Under the pieces are notes generated by a model that ran no database searches, had not been told where the DNA came from, and saw only the letters and a program-made list of their open reading frames with translations. Source: Cuniculiplasma divulgatum (GTDB lineage Archaea > Thermoplasmatota > Thermoplasmata > Thermoplasmatales > Thermoplasmataceae). Taken from it: DNA of 64,000 nucleotides. Each line of letters opens with the position of its first letter. Within the stretch, counting starts at the first letter, position 1. Location: positions 1,240,001-1,304,000 of the forward strand of contig CP133595.1 of the NCBI GenBank assembly GCA_031200235.1, written 5' to 3'. Position numbers and translations under genes: made by a program. Positions 18,035 through 27,087 of the stretch are shown here, piece after piece.

Positions 18035-18334
18035 ATGGTTACCAAGGAGGAAATTCTGGAGCAGCTGAAACAGGTTTCAGATCCGGAAATAGGCATGGAC
18101 GTGGTTAACCTTGGTCTCGTTTATGATGTGGAGATCAATGGCGACAGGGTCTATATTAAGATGACAATGACCGCTCCCACGTGCCCCGTTACACCATGGA
18201 TACTTTCTGAAGCTCAGAGGATAGTGGAGAACATGGAGGGTGTTGAGGCTGCAGATATAGAGCTAGTATGGGACCCGCCATGGAATCCTTCAATGATGAC
18301 AGATGAGGCCAAGGAAGCCCTGAATATGACATAG
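18035..18334 (+). CDS. MIP18/SufT-like (DUF59) iron-sulfur assembly protein
   Basis: 99 residues of the MIP18 fold: QVSDPEIGMDVVNLGLVYDVEI, then TMTAPTCPVTPWI with the conserved cysteine, ending ELVWDPPWNPSMMT. Family members help deliver or assemble Fe-S clusters, and several clients are encoded here (ABCE1, radical SAM enzymes, uracil-DNA glycosylase). It is a single gene between coaD and tbp. Confidence 0.9.
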   Translation: MVTKEEILEQLKQVSDPEIGMDVVNLGLVYDVEINGDRVYIKMTMTAPTCPVTPWILSEAQRIVENMEGVEAADIELVWDPPWNPSMMTDEAKEALNMT

Positions 18335-18380
18335 GATTCCCGCTATTGGTGGGACCTCTCTGAGTATAGTATTATCATTC

Positions 18381-18421
18381 GAGAATCTGTCTTTTTATTT
18401 TGAATAAGGATCGAGATTCTC
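18381..18421. repeat. Inverted repeat GAGAATCT / AGATTCTC upstream of tbp
   Basis: 18381-18388 and 18414-18421 are perfect 8-base complements separated by 25 bases, between the sufT-like stop and the tbp TATA box. It could be a transcript-end structure or an operator; either is inference. Confidence 0.35.
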
Positions 18422-18451
18422 TCATGAAACGACGCACCTTTAAATACCCTT

Positions 18452-18459
18452 TTTATATA
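18452..18459 (+). promoter_or_regulatory. TATA box of tbp
   Basis: TTTATATA within TTTTTATATAG, about 25 bases before the tbp ATG at 18479. The layout implies a leaderless mRNA, and TBP would bind its own promoter. Confidence 0.65.
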
Positions 18460-18478
18460 GTGAACGAAAGGGTTATTT

Positions 18479-19033
18479 ATGAGCGAGAGAGAAAAGATTA
18501 CAGTGGAAAACATCGTGGCTTCTACGTCACTGGCGGAACATCTTGATCTGAGCAGGATTGCACTTGCACTTGAGGGATCGGAATACGAGCCCGAACAGTT
18601 TCCTGGCCTTATCTACCGTCTCCATGAACCAAAGACAGCTGTTCTCATATTCAGGAGTGGCAAGGTCAACTGCACAGGCGCCAAGAATCTTGCAAATGTG
18701 AAGCTCACAATCGACACAATAATCCAGAAGCTGAAAAAGGCCGGTATTGAGGTATATGACAACCCTGATATTGTTGTCCAGAACATAGTTGCCGTATATG
18801 ATCTCGAGGCGGAACTTAACCTCACGGATATTGCCATGTCACTTGGGCTGGAGAACGTGGAGTATGAGCCTGAGCAATTCCCGGGCCTCGTTTACAGGGT
18901 CGAGGAGCCAAAGGTGGTTCTCCTGCTTTTCGGATCTGGAAAGGTGGTCTGTACCGGTGCAAAGGAAGAAAGCGAGATTGAGCAGGCCGTCATAAAGGTG
19001 AAGAAGGAACTTCAGAAAGTTGGCCTGATCTGA
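18479..19033 (+). CDS. tbp: TATA-box-binding protein
   Basis: 184 residues made of two imperfect repeats, each carrying LxLSxIA-like and EYEPEQFPGLxYRxxEPK segments plus FRSGKVNCTGAK or FGSGKVVCTGAK. It nucleates RNA polymerase II-type transcription with TFB. The gene ends exactly where convergent truD ends (19033/19034). Confidence 0.98.
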   Translation: MSEREKITVENIVASTSLAEHLDLSRIALALEGSEYEPEQFPGLIYRLHEPKTAVLIFRSGKVNCTGAKNLANVKLTIDTIIQKLKKAGIEVYDNPDIVVQNIVAVYDLEAELNLTDIAMSLGLENVEYEPEQFPGLVYRVEEPKVVLLLFGSGKVVCTGAKEESEIEQAVIKVKKELQKVGLI

Positions 19034-20251
19034 TCACCAGGTCATGTTATTTTTCAGAATTTCCCTTATAAGGGATGTTGCATAAATCCCTCTGCCAAGG
19101 TTGAATTCCATTATTCCATCACTGTTAATGGTAAGGTCTGACTGCAGGCAGGACACAACCCTTCTTTCTCCGGATGATGAAAATTCCGGATATGACCGGA
19201 GGCGGAACATTCCGGGATTCACGCCCTCTTCATCAAGTATATTCTTTTCGAATTCACCCTGTGGGCCATCCGTCAGATGAGTATCAAATCCTATGAGCGG
19301 TGCCGAGGGCCTGAGCCTGTTCTGTCTCACTGCGTCCTCCAGGATTCCCCGGTTCATTGAGTTGACCCTGATCTCCTTCCTTGCGTCGCTGTTGAACAGT
19401 CCGTCAACAGGATATAGAACATCACCTTCATTGACAGAGTTGATTCCAAGTTCCCTGATACGCATGGATACGATCCTATTGAAGAGATATGACTGGTATG
19501 CATGAACGAACATCATTCCCAGATTCTTGGGGAACGCAGCCAGTGACCCCCTGAGGGTTCCATGCTCCAGCATGTATCCAAGAAGTGTTCTCTCAAAGTT
19601 TAGATGCATGGGAAATTCCTTCAGCGCCAGCCTTGCATCCATGGTGGAGGCAAAATCCTTCCTGTAATATTCTGTGTCTATCTCTGGATCATATATGTAT
19701 TCCAGGGCAGCCTCCTCATCCTTACCCTCAACAAGCAGCTTTCCAACCCGGTGAGTGTTGGTCCTGATGCTGCCGAACCGCTGAAGCCCGAAATAATTTG
19801 GAAATCCACCCGAGGCATTCAGCTCTTCAAGCAAGTCACCAAGTAGACCTATGTCGTCACGATTCAGGTGAAGGTTAACGGTGAACCTGTTGCCAATAAG
19901 ATCGCCAAGGGCAAGCATCCGGTCTGTTCTGAACCAGTCCAGGATTTCACAGTCTGATATGCTGATGGTGGATGGGTCAAAATCATGGTTTATGCTGAAA
20001 TACTGTGTGGTCACAGCGTGTTTATCCTTGGTTCCGCAGTATGTTATGCGCTTGTGGCTGATATGGAGTTCCCTGGCCAGGAAGATTATGAACCGGTTTG
20101 TATCCCATTCCCTGAGTTTTGCCCTGATGACAATGTATTTGCCGTTGTCTGATCTCCGGATCCACTTTGGAATTTCCTGCACAAGAAAATCCTCCGGAGT
20201 CTGTTTGAAAACACCCCTGAGCGGCTTTGTGTCGGTTACATAACTTTCCAT
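19034..20251 (-). CDS. truD: tRNA pseudouridine(13) synthase
   Basis: About 405 residues. The TruD catalytic segment ITYCGTKDKHAVTTQYFS contains the catalytic Asp; FPNYFGLQRFGSIRTNTH, the TruD insert region and LGRGIYATSLIREIL follow. It isomerises U13 of tRNAs. ATG 20251 (MESYVTDTKPLRG) is chosen; the frame starts two codons earlier. It follows mqnC by under 30 bases on the same strand, probably one transcript, without an obvious functional link. Confidence 0.94.
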   Translation of the reverse strand: MESYVTDTKPLRGVFKQTPEDFLVQEIPKWIRRSDNGKYIVIRAKLREWDTNRFIIFLARELHISHKRITYCGTKDKHAVTTQYFSINHDFDPSTISISDCEILDWFRTDRMLALGDLIGNRFTVNLHLNRDDIGLLGDLLEELNASGGFPNYFGLQRFGSIRTNTHRVGKLLVEGKDEEAALEYIYDPEIDTEYYRKDFASTMDARLALKEFPMHLNFERTLLGYMLEHGTLRGSLAAFPKNLGMMFVHAYQSYLFNRIVSMRIRELGINSVNEGDVLYPVDGLFNSDARKEIRVNSMNRGILEDAVRQNRLRPSAPLIGFDTHLTDGPQGEFEKNILDEEGVNPGMFRLRSYPEFSSSGERRVVSCLQSDLTINSDGIMEFNLGRGIYATSLIREILKNNMTW

Positions 20252-20279
20252 GCCCACCGACAGTTCATGTTCAGGCGGG

Positions 20280-21389
20280 TCAAGCCGGGTAATGGCCTAT
20301 CACTCTGTAAAGGTTATCTCTCTCCACAGCTTCCATTCCTATCTGGTTAAGCCCGTTTATTATGGCATCCTTCCTGAGGTTGCCCACCTGCTTTCCAGTG
20401 GCAGGAATAACCTTCTCATCGTATATGGTGCCGCCCCAGTCATTCGCCCCGAAAAGTACGGACATCTGCCCCATCTGGATTCCATTGGTCAGCCATGAAC
20501 TCTGGATGGTTGGAATGGAATTATTCAGGACAATCCTGGATATGGCTATATTGCGAAGTACGTCTGCGCCGCCGGCGCGGTACATCACCGCCCCAGACTT
20601 CTGAAGCTGGGTATTGCCCGGCTCAAAGTTCCACGGAGTGAAGCTCAAAAATCCGTTGTACTTGCTCTGAAGATCAACCAGAGCAAGCAGATGATCTGCT
20701 TTGTGGCGTGATTCCTCAACATGGCCAAACATCATTGTGGCGGAACTGTGGACGCCAAGCCTGTGGGCAGTTTCCATCACTTCAAGCCACTGCTTCCCAC
20801 TGCCTTTCGGCCTGCCAAGAACCTTCCTGACATCATCGTCAAATATCTCGGCACCTGCGCCGGGTATTGACTGCATGCCAGCTTCCACAAGTGATTTTAT
20901 GATATCTGCCACACTTGTATGTTCCTTTCTGGCAATAAATGATATCTCCGACGTGGAGAGTCCATGAATCCCCAGATCCGGATAAGCTTCATGAATTGAA
21001 CGGAAGAGATCGGTATAGTATTCAAGAGGAAGGGCAGGATTCACTCCTCCCTGTATGAGCAGCTGCGTGATATGGAAATTCCTGTAGTATGGCTCAATTT
21101 CCTTTATGACCTGTTTCTTTGTAAGAAGGAAGGCATCAGATTCTGTACCAGTTCTGTAAAATGCACAGAAATTGCACCTGACGTTGCATATGTTGGTGTA
21201 ATTCAGTATCATATTGGATACGAATGAAACGGTGTTCCCGGATTTCTCCTGTGCAAGGAATCTGGCAGCCTGGCCCAGAGAATTGAGGTCTGCTTCATCA
21301 TACATGAAAATAATATCGTCCCTGGTGGGTATTTCACCACTCTGTACGCTTCTCAGAATATCATCAACCTGGTCAGGCTGTTTGAGCAT
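20280..21389 (-). CDS. mqnC: Cyclic dehypoxanthinyl futalosine synthase (radical SAM)
   Basis: 369 residues. The radical SAM cluster motif is C68-x3-C72-x2-C75; QGGVNPALPLEYYTDLFRSI and SSWLTNGIQMGQMSVLFGANDWGG match the MqnC/CofH group and favour MqnC. It would cyclise dehypoxanthine futalosine in menaquinone synthesis. A TATA-like GATTAATAG about 25 bases upstream supports ATG 21389 as a leaderless start. mqnE and mqnA lie on the opposite strand next door. MqnE/CofH cannot be fully excluded from sequence alone. Confidence 0.85.
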   Translation of the reverse strand: MLKQPDQVDDILRSVQSGEIPTRDDIIFMYDEADLNSLGQAARFLAQEKSGNTVSFVSNMILNYTNICNVRCNFCAFYRTGTESDAFLLTKKQVIKEIEPYYRNFHITQLLIQGGVNPALPLEYYTDLFRSIHEAYPDLGIHGLSTSEISFIARKEHTSVADIIKSLVEAGMQSIPGAGAEIFDDDVRKVLGRPKGSGKQWLEVMETAHRLGVHSSATMMFGHVEESRHKADHLLALVDLQSKYNGFLSFTPWNFEPGNTQLQKSGAVMYRAGGADVLRNIAISRIVLNNSIPTIQSSWLTNGIQMGQMSVLFGANDWGGTIYDEKVIPATGKQVGNLRKDAIINGLNQIGMEAVERDNLYRVIGHYPA

Positions 21390-21679
21390 AGTCCTTTATT
21401 GATAATGACTATTAATCCTTTGGCAAATTGTTCCGGTTGCTGTTGGAATCGCGTCCCGTGCCATTATATTATGCCAGGGCACTTAACTCTGCCAGGTACA
21501 GAAAAACACCGTTAAACCAGGATCAACCGGCGTGATACAGGGTGCTGAGCAACTTCATGACTTCCAGAAGCCTGGCGAATAACTGGGCAATGGATGAGGT
21601 AGAGGAAATGGATCATTACCGGAATGGGTGAAAATGAATCCACTAGAAACGGTTAACTACAATCAGGTAATTTTGAACA

Positions 21680-22795
21680 ATGGAAGGTTTTTCCCAGTAT
21701 CCTCTGGATTACTGGACAGAGCAGATTAGGGCTGGCTATCCCCTTTCCTTCAAAGAAGGAGTTGCCATGGAAAAGGACTTGAATCTTTACCAGCTCATGA
21801 AACTGGCAAACAATCTCACGTCTGTGCAGGTTGGCAATGTGGTCTCATATGCCGTTTCTTATAATATAAACTATTCAAATTACTGTACAGCTAGCTGTCC
21901 CATATGTGCATTTTATGTTCCCATGAAAATGAAGGGTAAGACGGACAGGGGGTATGAGCTGTCACTGGATCAGATAAGGTCTGAGCTGGGCAAGGCAAAG
22001 GCTGCCGGTGCCACAGAAATCCATATAGTTGGCGGTTTTAACAGTGATCTTCCAGTAGAATACTACGAGGAAGTTTTCAGGACAGTCAAGAGGGAAATTC
22101 CTGACATAACCCTCAAGGCGCTTACCATTCCAGAGATTGATTTCATAGCCCGCACAACCGGAAACAGCCTTACCGAGATATTGAGCAGATTCAGGGCTGC
22201 CGGGATGGATGCACATACCGGTGGTGGAGCGGAGATATTTGACGCAGAAGTAAGGAAACAGATCACAACACCGCAGAAAATATCCGGCGAGAAATGGCTG
22301 GAGGATGCAAAGGTAATACACAGCATGGGAATACCAGGCAATTCAACAATGACATACGGCCACGTGGAGAAGATCGAACACATCATAGATCACATAATAA
22401 GGATAAGGGACAACCAGCGTGAAGTGCCGGGATTTCTCTCCTTTATCCCACTGAAGTTCAGCCCTGACAACACACCTCTCCAGAAAAGTGGAAGGGTCAG
22501 GATGCCCGCATCAGGAGAGACAGACCTGAAGGTCATAGCCCTTGCCAGGATACTTGCAGGGCAGGATATACCAAACATAAGCGTGTACTGGGTGTCACTG
22601 GGCAAGGGAATAGCACAGGTTGCACTCACGGGCGGCGGCAGTGATCTTGTTGGTACAGCATTCAGCGAGAAGATATTCGGGGCTACAGACAGGAAAGAGG
22701 GCACAAGTGTGGAGGAACTGAATGAACTCGTCAGGCAGATTGGAAAGATACCTGCCCAGAGAGACACATTCTACAGGATAAAAAATTATTTTTAG
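21680..22795 (+). CDS. mqnE: Aminodeoxyfutalosine synthase (radical SAM)
   Basis: 371 residues. The motif C69-x3-C73-x2-C76 binds the SAM-cleaving cluster; HIVGGFNSDLPVEYYEEVFRTVK and ISVYWVSLGKGIAQVALTGGGSDLVGT fit MqnE. It joins SAM and carboxyvinyloxybenzoate, the product of MqnA. ATG 21680 lies about 25 bases after GGTTAACTA. It diverges from mqnC across 290 bases in which I see only promoter-like sequence and very short frames. Confidence 0.85.
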   Translation: MEGFSQYPLDYWTEQIRAGYPLSFKEGVAMEKDLNLYQLMKLANNLTSVQVGNVVSYAVSYNINYSNYCTASCPICAFYVPMKMKGKTDRGYELSLDQIRSELGKAKAAGATEIHIVGGFNSDLPVEYYEEVFRTVKREIPDITLKALTIPEIDFIARTTGNSLTEILSRFRAAGMDAHTGGGAEIFDAEVRKQITTPQKISGEKWLEDAKVIHSMGIPGNSTMTYGHVEKIEHIIDHIIRIRDNQREVPGFLSFIPLKFSPDNTPLQKSGRVRMPASGETDLKVIALARILAGQDIPNISVYWVSLGKGIAQVALTGGGSDLVGTAFSEKIFGATDRKEGTSVEELNELVRQIGKIPAQRDTFYRIKNYF

Positions 22796-22807
22796 AAACC
22801 ACCCGGT

Positions 22808-22981
22808 TCAAGGATGCTGTTCTCCCGAAAGCCTGAGGAGGACACCATGAGCATGGGTCCATGCAGGCACATTCTGAAGGGCCACGGCTATACCATGGTG
22901 ATAACCAGCCGCAATGGCTGTACCGGCCACAACAGCACTTCCTGCCGTTAGTACGATTTTTGCTGCAAGTGCGCTCATCAT
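22808..22981 (-). CDS. 57-residue small protein with hydrophobic N-terminus
   Basis: A complete frame on the minus strand between mqnE and mqnA: ATG ATG at 22981/22978 and TGA at 22808-22810. Residues 2-26 form an Ala/Val/Gly-rich helix that could insert in the membrane; the rest contains several His (YHHG, WTHAH, EQHP). The TATA element TATAAAATATT (23004-23014, plus-strand reading) lies about 27 bases from the ATG, matching the leaderless layout of neighbours. No homologue is recognised. His residues suggest metal or heme contact, but only as inference. Confidence 0.55.
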   Translation of the reverse strand: MMSALAAKIVLTAGSAVVAGTAIAAGYHHGIAVALQNVPAWTHAHGVLLRLSGEQHP

Positions 22982-23003
22982 TAAACTTTCAGCTTAACTG
23001 AGC

Positions 23004-23013
23004 TATAAAATAT
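23004..23013 (-). promoter_or_regulatory. TATA box of the 57-residue protein gene
   Basis: AATATTTTAT on the minus strand, centred about 27 bases before the ATG at 22981. No competing gene on that strand would use it. Confidence 0.5.
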
Positions 23014-23106
23014 TCTGGTACAGATCTGCAGTTCTGTCCAAATGCTTTGCAGAATGATCATAACTGTTACATTTTTGACACTGGGTGCAATTACCATAAG
23101 AACTGA

Positions 23107-23856
23107 ATGATTGGACTCATAAATTTCACCCATAGCTGTCCTCTTCACAGGGCTTATCCAGATCCTGCTGGAATGGTCATGGATTCGCCCCGTGGAATAA
23201 TCTCTTCCATCCTTGACGGGAGCATTGCCTGTGGAATGGTGTCACTGCTGGAATATTTCAGCCACAGGGATGTTCTGGAACTTGAGAATTCTGCAGTTAT
23301 TTCATCCATTGGTCCTGTGATCTCAACATTGCTTGTTTCCCGAGGAACGCTTCCCCATAAGGGCATGGAAATCGCAGTCACGCGGCATACCAGGACAACG
23401 GAGATGTACCTGAAATATATCCTGCGGAGTGAAGGCATTGAATATGAAACAAAACCAAGCAGCAGCACTGAGGCCCAAGACCTTCTCAATGAAGCGGAGT
23501 TTGCACTTGTCATAGGGGATGAGGCACTCAGTGCATTCAGCAGCGGATTCAGGATTATATGGGACATAGGTTACGAATTCAACCGCATCAGTTCCCATGC
23601 ACCTGTATTTGCAGTGACAGTGAAGAGAAAGGGAGTGGGCTGCTCACGGGAGATAGGGCATCTCAACAGTGCCATGATGCATGCCCATGAGTTCAGGGAT
23701 GAATGCACGGTGGAATCAGCCAGGAAGCTTGGAATTTCCAGTGCAATAATGAAGCGGTACTATTCTCTTGTAAGGTATGAGTTTACCACAGAAACCTTAA
23801 AATCCATTGAATTTGCTTCATCCATAGCCCATGAACTGTATGGGATTGAATCCTGA
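23107..23856 (+). CDS. mqnA: Chorismate dehydratase
   Basis: 249 residues of the MqnA/MqnD substrate-binding-protein fold. The start MIGLINFTHSCPLHRAY matches the MqnA N-terminus, followed by LDGSIACGMVSLLEY, SIGPVISTLLVSRG and a C-terminal helical segment with RYYSLVRYEFTTETLKSIEFA. It would dehydrate chorismate to open the futalosine route. With mqnE and mqnC, three of the steps are here; mqnB and mqnD are not in the window. Confidence 0.83.
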   Translation: MIGLINFTHSCPLHRAYPDPAGMVMDSPRGIISSILDGSIACGMVSLLEYFSHRDVLELENSAVISSIGPVISTLLVSRGTLPHKGMEIAVTRHTRTTEMYLKYILRSEGIEYETKPSSSTEAQDLLNEAEFALVIGDEALSAFSSGFRIIWDIGYEFNRISSHAPVFAVTVKRKGVGCSREIGHLNSAMMHAHEFRDECTVESARKLGISSAIMKRYYSLVRYEFTTETLKSIEFASSIAHELYGIES

Positions 23857-23938
23857 TCCAGACCTGTACAGGGCCATTGAATGGAGATCCAGAATGGGCT
23901 CTGAACAGATTTATTTAGGCGTTTAGCCTTACGTCAAC

Positions 23939-25396
23939 ATGTTCACAGATAAATTCCAGCAGATAAGGGAAGCCCTCACGTATGACGATGTCCTTCTGAT
24001 TCCTTCCAGAACTGCAGTGGAACCCAGGGAAGTAAATATTTCATCAAATTTTTCCAGGCACATAAAACTCAAGGTTCCCATTGTGAGTTCCCCCATGGAT
24101 ACTGTCACAGAGAGCGGAATGGCAATGGCCATGGCAAAGCAGGGGGCACTGGGAATAATTCACAGAAACATCACCATGAACCAGCAGATAGGCTTTGTAA
24201 GAAGAGTCAAAAGAGAGGAGACCATTGTAATAAGGAATGTGCACACTGTATCCCCTGAGACAACAATAGACGATCTCAGGGATATAATGAGGACAAAGAA
24301 CATCGGGGGACTTCCGGTGGTCTCCGGCGAGAAACTGGTGGGCATCGTGACCCGCAGGGATCTGGACTTTGCAGGAAAGGGAAGAAACACTGTTGAGGAC
24401 ATAATGATCCGGAAGGTCATATCCGCCAATGACAATATACCAATTGAGGAAGCGGTGGAGATACTGCACAAGAACAGGATAGAGAAGCTGCCGCTGGTGG
24501 ACAGGAATGGCAGGGTTGTGGGGCTCATAACCGCCAAGGACATAAGAAACAGGGAGAAATTCCCGGAAGCAAGCAGGGATGAAAACGGCCAGCTTCTTGT
24601 TGGGGCAGCCGTTGGCCCCTTTGATCTGGAAAGGGCGCAGGCACTTGAAAAGGAGGGCGTGGATGCCATAGTAATTGATACTGCTCACGCCCACAATGAG
24701 AATGTGCTGAACTCCATCAAGAAGATGAGGAAACTTGTATCGGTTGACATAGTGGCAGGTAATATAGCCACCGCCGAGGCTGCGGAGGATCTCATCTCAC
24801 TTGATGTGGACGGCCTGAGAGTTGGGATAGGGCCCGGTTCCATATGTACTACCAGAATCATCGCTGGAATCGGAGTCCCACAGATCACTGCTATTTCAGA
24901 TGTGGCTGAGATTGCGGCCAAGCACGGTGTCCCGGTTATTGCAGATGGCGGAATCCGCTTTTCAGGGGACATTGTGAAGGCCATAGCTGCAGGGGCCGAT
25001 GCGGTAATGCTTGGGTCAATATTCGCCGGAACAGAGGAGAGCCCCGGATCCGAGATGATAATGAACGGCAGGAAATACAAGGCTTACAGGGGAATGGGTT
25101 CACTGGGCGCCATACAGACTGGAATTTCCGATCGGTACGGAAAGATTGGATCAAACAAGTTTGTAGCAGAGGGCGTCGAGGGAGCAGTTCCATTCAAGGG
25201 AAGAGTTGACGAGGTTCTTTTCCAGCTTACGGGAGGAATGAAGTCAGGAATGGGGTATGTTGGAGCGCGGGATATCAGCGAACTCAAGACAAAATCAAGG
25301 TTTGTCAAGATAACATCCAGTGGCCTGAGGGAGAGCCATCCACATGACATAAGGATAGTCAGTGAGCCTCCAAATTACCAGATTTATCAGGTGTAG
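23939..25396 (+). CDS. guaB: IMP dehydrogenase
   Basis: 485 residues, full length. It oxidises IMP to XMP with NAD. The barrel holds DDVLLIPSRTAVEP, SPMDTVTES, and the catalytic loop GPGSICTTRI with C303; two CBS domains occupy roughly residues 95-215, and GMGSLGAI with a later YVGA flap is present. It supplies XMP to GuaAb (12299). ATG 23939 is about 25 bases after TTTATTTAGG, so the mRNA is probably leaderless. Confidence 0.97.
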   Translation: MFTDKFQQIREALTYDDVLLIPSRTAVEPREVNISSNFSRHIKLKVPIVSSPMDTVTESGMAMAMAKQGALGIIHRNITMNQQIGFVRRVKREETIVIRNVHTVSPETTIDDLRDIMRTKNIGGLPVVSGEKLVGIVTRRDLDFAGKGRNTVEDIMIRKVISANDNIPIEEAVEILHKNRIEKLPLVDRNGRVVGLITAKDIRNREKFPEASRDENGQLLVGAAVGPFDLERAQALEKEGVDAIVIDTAHAHNENVLNSIKKMRKLVSVDIVAGNIATAEAAEDLISLDVDGLRVGIGPGSICTTRIIAGIGVPQITAISDVAEIAAKHGVPVIADGGIRFSGDIVKAIAAGADAVMLGSIFAGTEESPGSEMIMNGRKYKAYRGMGSLGAIQTGISDRYGKIGSNKFVAEGVEGAVPFKGRVDEVLFQLTGGMKSGMGYVGARDISELKTKSRFVKITSSGLRESHPHDIRIVSEPPNYQIYQV

Positions 25397-25449
25397 AGGG
25401 AAAAAATCCCTTTCCATCTGTTTATATTCCAGAATTCAATTAGCATGGA

Positions 25450-26307
25450 ATGATGAAAAAACCCGTGGCTATTGCTGCACTTGCCGTGATTGCCGTGGCA
25501 ATCCTTCTGGTGCCTGCAGTCAACGCAACTTCCGTTACAGTTATGTTGAATCCAGATAATGATAGCGCAACTGTGAACGCCTATTTCAATTCAACACTGA
25601 CAGTAAATGTTTCAGAATCATCCACTTTATTATCATCCCTGCTGGCTGTTGTATCAGGAATTTTGCCGGAGAATTCCTCATATAATGGATATATTTCAGA
25701 TAATTCAACGGCTTTCAAAGCGGTAAATGCTTCCATTCAGGAAAGGGACAGTAAAGCTGTGCTTCAGAATCTATCATACAGCTTAGTCAGCAGCGTTTCC
25801 AACTCAACTACAGACGGATATAAGGTAATGGTCATCCAGACTTCTGCAGAACTGGCAATGAATATCAGCGGGATTTTCAGCAACCACAGCGCCAACCTCT
25901 CATGGAGATCATTCCAGGTTACAAGTGGTCTGAGTCTGGGAGGCAGCTACAGCGGAATCGTCAAGGTCAACAATTCCGGCGTGAACGTGTTCAACCTGTC
26001 TGCCTTTCAGGTCTCCCTGACAAAGTGGAACAGAACATATGATGCAGCCACAAATACCACGACCTTCAGTTACAACGCAGGAACAACTGGCAATTATTCC
26101 TGGAGCCTCAGTGGAGGAAATGTTAACGTGTCACTGCTCATTGATCCATCCTATACAATCTCAACTCCAGGATATGCCGTCGTGTCCTCCAATAACGTTA
26201 ATGTCACTTCCCCTCCAAGGTCATCTCCAGCAGCTTACTACGTCATTGCCACCATTCTCGTAATCGGTGCAGCGGTATCATTCTATTTCGCAAGGAGAAG
26301 GCGCTGA
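25450..26307 (+). CDS. Sequon-rich surface protein with signal peptide and C-terminal anchor
   Basis: 285 residues. An N-terminal Lys pair and hydrophobic stretch (residues 5-25) form a signal sequence; a second helix near 264-280 followed by RRRR anchors the C-terminus. I count about 19 N-x-S/T sequons in the exterior part, an extreme density suggesting heavy N-glycosylation of an acid-exposed surface protein. The mature part is Ser/Asn/Val-rich and beta-like. No family is recognised. It lies 53 bases after guaB with its own A+T-rich upstream. Confidence 0.75.
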   Translation: MMKKPVAIAALAVIAVAILLVPAVNATSVTVMLNPDNDSATVNAYFNSTLTVNVSESSTLLSSLLAVVSGILPENSSYNGYISDNSTAFKAVNASIQERDSKAVLQNLSYSLVSSVSNSTTDGYKVMVIQTSAELAMNISGIFSNHSANLSWRSFQVTSGLSLGGSYSGIVKVNNSGVNVFNLSAFQVSLTKWNRTYDAATNTTTFSYNAGTTGNYSWSLSGGNVNVSLLIDPSYTISTPGYAVVSSNNVNVTSPPRSSPAAYYVIATILVIGAAVSFYFARRRR

Positions 26308-26400
26308 TCCTTCTCAAATTCTTCATGGCATAATATGCTGGAGCCAGATGATATCAGTTAATGGGGGCGACTAACTGGCAGGACTACACCCACTGACTGT

Positions 26401-27018
26401 TCAGTAAAACACCTTCACGGAATGCAGTTCAAGAACACTGTTGCTTATGCCGTCCTGTATGTCATTCATGAGGCGGAAAATCCTTACGAAATTGTCCTTG
26501 AATCTTTCCATCCTTTTGGGATTCCGCAATATGGCTGCGGGGTGGTACTGCGGGGCAAGTATATGTCCTGAAAGATACATGAAGCGCCCCTCAACCTCTG
26601 AGACCTTCCCCAGGTTTGACCCCAAAATTAGAGATACTGATTTTAGGGCAGCATTGCCCATTGGAACCATGATGCGAGGCCTGAGTGCAGCAATCTCCTT
26701 TTTCAGATAGTCAGAACACTGCCTTATTTCGCCCATCTTTGGAGATTTTCCTATCATCGGTCTGCATCTCACAGAATTTGTTATATACAGATCATGGGGA
26801 AGAATCCCGGCATATTCAAGTGCCCTGTTCAAGAGCTGTCCACTTCTGCCGACGAACGGTTTTCCCACCTCATCCTCCTTTGCCCCAGGTGCTTCACCAA
26901 TTATCATTATGCGTGGTGAATCGCTGCCAAAACCGCATACAGCATTTTTCCTGGAGAGGTACAGATCACATTTCTTGCACATTGATATTTCAGAGCAAAG
27001 ATCACGTAGTTCCTGCAT
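26401..27018 (-). CDS. Uracil-DNA glycosylase, family 4 (Fe-S)
   Basis: 205 residues. GEAPGAKEDEVGKPFVGRSG (41-60) and the later HPAAILRN loop are UDG motifs; C14, C17, C85 and C101 are placed to hold the [4Fe-4S] cluster of family 4. It removes uracil from deaminated DNA, a frequent lesion in hot acid. The tail after residue 185 is short and variable. Confidence 0.93.
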   Translation of the reverse strand: MQELRDLCSEISMCKKCDLYLSRKNAVCGFGSDSPRIMIIGEAPGAKEDEVGKPFVGRSGQLLNRALEYAGILPHDLYITNSVRCRPMIGKSPKMGEIRQCSDYLKKEIAALRPRIMVPMGNAALKSVSLILGSNLGKVSEVEGRFMYLSGHILAPQYHPAAILRNPKRMERFKDNFVRIFRLMNDIQDGISNSVLELHSVKVFY

Positions 27019-27087
27019 CTTCAGGACTTCATGGGGAGGAACCTATAAAACTATTCAGCGCACAACTCTGTTTGTAGCTGTCCAGAA

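Noticed and set aside
24044-24694. 216-codon frame antisense to guaB
   Set aside because: Fully inside guaB, which is full length with intact motifs; no independent promoter.
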